DNA from: Deinococcus koreensis
GTDB taxonomy: Bacteria > Deinococcota > Deinococci > Deinococcales > Deinococcaceae
DNA length: 64,000 bases
Assembly (NCBI RefSeq): GCF_002901445.1
Contig: NZ_PPPD01000001.1
Location: forward strand, 2,162,001 to 2,226,000
Direction of reading: 5' to 3'
Positions 60,413 to 64,000 of this stretch are shown one piece after another; position 1 is the stretch's first letter; every line of letters starts with the position of its first letter. A program made the position numbers and the translations under genes. The notes under the pieces were generated by a model. It saw nothing but the letters and a program-made list of their open reading frames with translations, did not search any database and was not told where the DNA came from.

Positions 60413-61057
60413 TCAGGGCGCCTGATTCTTCTCGCACTCGGCGTTGATCTCGTCGGCCTGCGCCAGTGCCTGAGCAATAGGCGGCACGTCGTATCGGGCG
60501 CGCTCCCGGTCGGTGGTGGCCGGGTCGTAGGGTTCAAGCTGGAACTGGCAGCCCTCGCCCACGCTGACGTACTGCGTGCCGTACTTCTGCGGCTGGCCCA
60601 GGCTGCGCTGCCAGCGGTCGTAGGTGGCGGCGTATAGCCAACGCGCCCGCTCGTCGCCACGGGCGATGGCCTGCGCCGAGAGCAGGTTCGCCAGCCGGTA
60701 ATGCTGTGGGCAGTTGCCGTGCTGGAACAGGAAGGCGGCGCCCACCAGATCGGTCGGGGTGGTCAGGCGGCCCGCCCGCAGCAGCGTCAGGGTCTGGGCG
60801 CGCCGGGCCTCGTCCTCGCGCGCCACGGTGCTCCAGTCGATTGCGCTCATGTCCACCTGGCGGGCCGCCTGGTCGGCCGCGAAGAGCTAGGCCATGCGCC
60901 GTGACGCCGCCGCGTCTGGCTGGACGCCCACCGTGATCTGTCCCAGCGCGGGGCGGCAGCCGCTGCCCGCGAACTGGAAGGTCGTGGCTGTGCGCTGAGC
61001 GCCGCCGGCCAGAGCGGCAGAACACAGCGCCAGCGTGCCCATCATCCATAGCTTCAT
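60413..61057 (-). pseudogene. DUF6624-like secreted protein gene interrupted by an in-frame amber codon
   Basis: From the ATG at 61057 (overlapping the upstream stop, ATGA) a signal peptide MKLWMMGTLALCSAALAGG is read, then RTATTFQFAGSGCRPALGQITVGVQPDAAASRRMA and a TAG at 60889-60887. The same frame continues without a shift: LFAADQAARQVDMSAIDWSTVAREDEARRAQTLTLL...FQHGNCPQHYRLANLLSAQAIARGDERARWLYAATYDRWQRSLGQPQKYGTQYV, clearly protein-like and similar in end motifs to the DUF6624 gene upstream. So one codon seems mutated (or misread). An alternative start inside, ATG at 60856, could rescue a truncated, unexported product. Confidence 0.75.
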
Positions 61058-62250
61058 CTTCTCTCCTCGCTCGCCAGCACGAAGGCCACCGCGCCGGGAA
61101 ATTCCTCCTGCCAGATGAGCCCGTCGTGGCCGCCCACGCGCCCCACCTGCCGCACCGCGCCGCCGCGTGCCCGGATGCTGGCCGCATAGGTGCGCGAAGC
61201 CTCCAGAAAACCGGGCTCCAGCGTGCCGCCCGAGGTGAACACCCGGGCCTGCGGGTGCGGCAGCCCCTGCGCTCCGGGCAGGTTCGACGGACTGAGCGCG
61301 ATCACGCCCCGGAAGGTGTCCGGATGCCGCGCCGCCATACTGATCGCCCACGCCCCGCCGTTCGAGAAGCCGCCCACCACCCGCCCCTGGGCCGTGCCCC
61401 GCACACCGAAGCGTCGCTCGATCTCCGGCAGGACGGTGTCCAGCAGAAAGCGCTCGTGGGCCCTGAAGGCGGCCTCACCGCCGGTGTAGCCATCCAGATA
61501 TTCCTGCGCGCGGCGATCCTGGGCCGGGTCGTAGGCCTGACCGGTCAGGGCGGAGGGGGCGCTCTCGATGCCGACCAGCACGACCCTGGGCGCTCGCCCA
61601 CTCTGGATCAGGGGCTCCAGGGTGGTGGCCATGCCGGGCGCGGCGCCGTCGGCCAGGTAGACCACGGGCAACGGCTCGGCGGCGCTCCAGCCGGGCGGCG
61701 TGTAGACCGAGAGCTGCCGGGTGCCGATCAGCGGGAGTCCCGACTCCAGTCCAAAGGTCTGTACCCGGCCCAGGAGCTGTCCGGTGGGCACGGCCTTCAG
61801 GGCCGGCGGCGCCTGGGCCCCGCGCCAGGTCTGGAGATCCTGCCCGAACTGCCCGTCCCGGAAGACCCCGATGGTCATGGCGAGCTGTTGCACCTCGGCC
61901 ACCCGCGCCGTCACGCCCCACAGGTCGGTGCCGGGTATGGGCGAGAGGGGCAGCTGCAGCCCGCAGCACACAGATGCCTGCGTGATGCCGGCCGGTGCGC
62001 GGTACACCACGGAGACCTGACCCGGCCCCGGCACCACGCGCCACTCGCCCACCTTGAGGGCCGTCACCGGGGGCAGCGGCGCCCGCAGGCGGCAGCCCTG
62101 GGCCCCGGAGGGCTGGACATCGCAGTCTCGACTGAAATCACCAGCTCTGGAGAAGTCCGGCACCAGCGGGCGCGGCCCCCCTCCGCCGGCCCAGGCGACC
62201 CCGCCCAGCGCCAGCGCCAATAGCCCGGCGCGCGTCACCCCCGACTTCAC
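61054..62250 (-). CDS. secreted esterase, enterochelin esterase-like
   Basis: 398 residues: signal peptide (about 1-22), an N-terminal carbohydrate-binding-like beta domain (~60-140) and an Esterase_D alpha/beta-hydrolase domain. Nucleophile in VGGFSNGGAWA, histidine in VGGHDGLIWQ. Enzymes of this group cleave siderophore or acyl esters. ATG overlaps the DUF6624 stop (ATGA, 62250-62247), and its own stop overlaps the next start, so three genes are translationally chained. Confidence 0.82.
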   Translation of the reverse strand: MKSGVTRAGLLALALGGVAWAGGGGPRPLVPDFSRAGDFSRDCDVQPSGAQGCRLRAPLPPVTALKVGEWRVVPGPGQVSVVYRAPAGITQASVCCGLQLPLSPIPGTDLWGVTARVAEVQQLAMTIGVFRDGQFGQDLQTWRGAQAPPALKAVPTGQLLGRVQTFGLESGLPLIGTRQLSVYTPPGWSAAEPLPVVYLADGAAPGMATTLEPLIQSGRAPRVVLVGIESAPSALTGQAYDPAQDRRAQEYLDGYTGGEAAFRAHERFLLDTVLPEIERRFGVRGTAQGRVVGGFSNGGAWAISMAARHPDTFRGVIALSPSNLPGAQGLPHPQARVFTSGGTLEPGFLEASRTYAASIRARGGAVRQVGRVGGHDGLIWQEEFPGAVAFVLASEERR

Positions 62251-63443
62251 GGTCGCGGCCTCTCGAATCCCTTCAGGTACTCCTCGATGGGTTCCAGGCC
62301 GACGTTCGCCCGGCGCGCGTTCACTCCGGCCGGATCGTCCAGCATTCGCGGCGACGCCTTGCCCTGCACGTCGTCGTACATGACCTGCGTGCCGTAGACC
62401 TGGGGCTGTCCCTGTGCCAGCCGCACCCGGTCGGTCAGGTAGGCGAGATTCCGGGCCTCGGCGGGCGTGCTCCGCTGCTGCGCCAGCAGATCGAGCACGC
62501 AGGCCTGCAGCGAGGGCCGCAGATCGGCGTGCTGGGCGAGCAGCCAGGCATCGAAGGCCAGCTCAGGGTCGCTGCGGTTGGCGCTGGGCCATCCGCGTTG
62601 CCGGAGCACTTCCTTGAGCCAGAGGGTCGATTCCCTGTCCACCTCCGACATGCTCCGCGCGCCGGGTTGCCCCGTCCGGCTCGCCTGATCCTGCTCGACC
62701 AGCCGGGCCGCCTCATTCGCCAGAGAACCGATCTGCGCGGCGGTCAGCGGCGTGTTCAGCGCGGCGGGGGTGGTGAACGGCTGGCAGACCGGCCGCACCA
62801 CCACCGGGCGCCTGAGACCGGGGGGCGCCTTGGGGGGCGGCTGCTGCGCCTGGACGCGGGTCAGCTCCTCGGCCAGAGGGGGCAGGCCCAGCCCGGCGCG
62901 GCGGGCATCGACCCCCGCCGCGTCCTCAATGGGCAGTGGCGTGACCCGGCCGCGCCGAACCGAGAAGGCCGTGCCGTAGCGCTGCTTCCCTCCCAGCCCA
63001 GTCAGGCCCTGGTCGATCAGGCCAGCCGCCTGCTGGCGCTCGGCCGGAGTGGTGGCGGCGCTCAGGGCGAGCGGCCCGGCGCACCATTTCAGCGTCGGTG
63101 TAAGGAGCAGTTGGCCCACGGCAGCGCGGCCGGCCGGATCGGCCGGCCAGCCCCAGGTGCCCAGCAGACGATCCACATAGCCGGTGAGTTCACGTTCCAG
63201 CGGCTGCAGCTCACGAACCTCGGCTGGGGTGAGCGGGCGCAGCGCCATCCGCCGATAGATCCCCTGAACCTGCCCAGCATAGCTCTGGGTGGTGGCCCGC
63301 ACGGCCAGGGTCAGCTCCGGGCTCATGAGCCGGGTCTGGGGGGCGATCAGGCGGGCGCAGGCGGCCGGATCCGGCAACGCCGGACTCTGCGCGAGGGCTG
63401 GGGCGGGAAGGCCCAGAAGGGCGAGGATCAACCACGGGCGCAT
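62247..63443 (-). CDS. secreted protein with two DUF6624-like domains
   Basis: 398 residues; signal peptide (1-18, ending ALA). Two related halves end GLGGKQRYGTAFSVRRGRVTPLPIEDAAGVDARRAGLGLPPL and AQGQPQVYGTQVMYDDVQGKASPRMLDDPAGVNARRANVGLEPI, the DUF6624 pattern (YGT, then D..GV.ARR...GL). Several cysteines suit a disulfide-bonded export. Ribosome site AGGAG 4 bases before the ATG. First gene of the DUF6624-esterase-pseudogene operon. Confidence 0.78.
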   Translation of the reverse strand: MRPWLILALLGLPAPALAQSPALPDPAACARLIAPQTRLMSPELTLAVRATTQSYAGQVQGIYRRMALRPLTPAEVRELQPLERELTGYVDRLLGTWGWPADPAGRAAVGQLLLTPTLKWCAGPLALSAATTPAERQQAAGLIDQGLTGLGGKQRYGTAFSVRRGRVTPLPIEDAAGVDARRAGLGLPPLAEELTRVQAQQPPPKAPPGLRRPVVVRPVCQPFTTPAALNTPLTAAQIGSLANEAARLVEQDQASRTGQPGARSMSEVDRESTLWLKEVLRQRGWPSANRSDPELAFDAWLLAQHADLRPSLQACVLDLLAQQRSTPAEARNLAYLTDRVRLAQGQPQVYGTQVMYDDVQGKASPRMLDDPAGVNARRANVGLEPIEEYLKGFERPRP

Positions 63444-63532
63444 GGGGCTCCTGTCGGGTGGGAGGTGTGGGGAGGGCGTGCCCCATCTTGTCAGGCCGGC
63501 CCGCTGTTCGTGTCCCCATGTGCGGCCGTGTC

Positions 63533-64000
63533 CTAAGGAGCGCTGACCAGCTGAAGCTGCGCGGTGGGCACGGGCGTGAGCTGGAGGTGGCGCAGGTCGG
63601 AGGCGTCCAGCGCGAAGACCATCAGCGCCGACTGACCGCGCCGCGCCTGGGCGAGCAGGGTCTTCAGGCTGTCCGTCTGCGTGAACGGTGTGGATCGGCA
63701 GTCGCAGGGCAGTTCCAGTCGTCCGGCCCGGACAGCCCGCACGGCCAGCCCGATCTCACCGTTCATGCTGCCGACCAGAGCGTACACGGCCCCGTCCTGG
63801 GCGTTCACCTTGAGCTGACTGTATCCGGCATGGGGGCCATCGTCGGGCGACAGACCCAGTCGGGGTGCAGGAGCGGAGGCGGGCGAGTCCAGGCGCATCA
63901 GTCTGGTGACCTCCTCGTACACGGCCCACTGGTACAGGTTGGTGGCCCGCACCGGCCGCTGCGTGGTGCCCACCTGCATCTGGGCCGGGCCGATGTGCAG
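63533..64000 (-). CDS. hypothetical protein, N-terminus beyond the window
   Basis: At least 155 residues, open to the right edge (LHIGPAQMQVGTTQRPVRATNLYQWAVYEEVTRLM...). The C-terminal part reads DLRHLQLTPVPTAQLQLVSAP. Two cysteines in ELPCDCRSTP are near each other. It lies upstream of the DUF6624 operon on the same strand, 89 bases before it, and may be in the same cluster of secreted proteins. No family recognised. Confidence 0.6.
   Translation of the reverse strand: MHIGPAQMQVGTTQRPVRATNLYQWAVYEEVTRLMRLDSPASAPAPRLGLSPDDGPHAGYSQLKVNAQDGAVYALVGSMNGEIGLAVRAVRAGRLELPCDCRSTPFTQTDSLKTLLAQARRGQSALMVFALDASDLRHLQLTPVPTAQLQLVSAP

Overview
The window is a 64 kb stretch of a high-GC bacterial chromosome that looks like Deinococcus. 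Supporting signs: about 70% GC; a very frequent leaderless gene layout in which a TANNNT -10 hexamer sits 5 to 7 bases before the start codon (about 22 genes here); a PriA protein that has lost its helicase motifs, as reported for D. radiodurans; and a CsaB/DUF5693 pair of the kind used in S-layer attachment. It reads as ordinary core chromosome. There is no phage, insertion sequence or CRISPR array. The only RNA gene seen is tRNA-Gln(UUG).

Layout. 1-10 kb: 3' part of alanine dehydrogenase, an ABC exporter, an aldo/keto reductase, murA, a small ribbon-helix-helix protein, a LysM-NlpC/P60 cell-wall hydrolase, an MFS exporter, a GNAT enzyme and a Crp/Fnr regulator. 10-20 kb: a large acyl-CoA dehydrogenase, several secreted or membrane proteins (one TAXI-type binding protein), a peptidoglycan-binding protein, an N-acetylmuramoyl-L-alanine amidase coupled to an alkyltransferase-like DNA-damage protein, and a membrane-anchored cytochrome c. 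20-30 kb: menaquinone methyltransferase, alpha-oxoamine synthase (kbl-like), a luciferase-like oxidoreductase, two paired lipoproteins, lpdA and a large unknown membrane protein. 30-40 kb: a DUF6924 protein, an MrfA-like helicase, tRNA-Gln, a DUF4384 protein, PriA, a DinB-like protein and a second ABC exporter. 40-50 kb: a G3E GTPase, a hotdog thioesterase, CsaB with DUF5693, an atypical leucine dehydrogenase with uridine kinase, an E2-like protein that lacks the catalytic histidine, and a fused siroheme-decarboxylase-like protein. 50-64 kb: guanylate kinase, a macrodomain protein, endonuclease III, a def-fmt operon, a TPR protein, a cluster of five DnaA boxes, surE and a DUF6624 operon whose last gene is interrupted by an in-frame stop.

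Main themes: envelope biogenesis and remodelling (murA, amidase, NlpC/P60, CsaB/DUF5693), DNA repair and replication (ATL, MrfA-like helicase, PriA, Nth, DnaA boxes) and central metabolism (LpdA, E2-like protein, dehydrogenases). The most unusual things are: two tandem copies of a unit in which a near-consensus promoter runs straight into an intrinsic terminator (52371-52602); the DnaA-box cluster arranged as two inverted pairs (58810-59007); the PDHX-like pseudo-E2 (46819-48396); and the amber-interrupted secreted gene (60413-61057). All functions are read from sequence features and family knowledge; no search was run.
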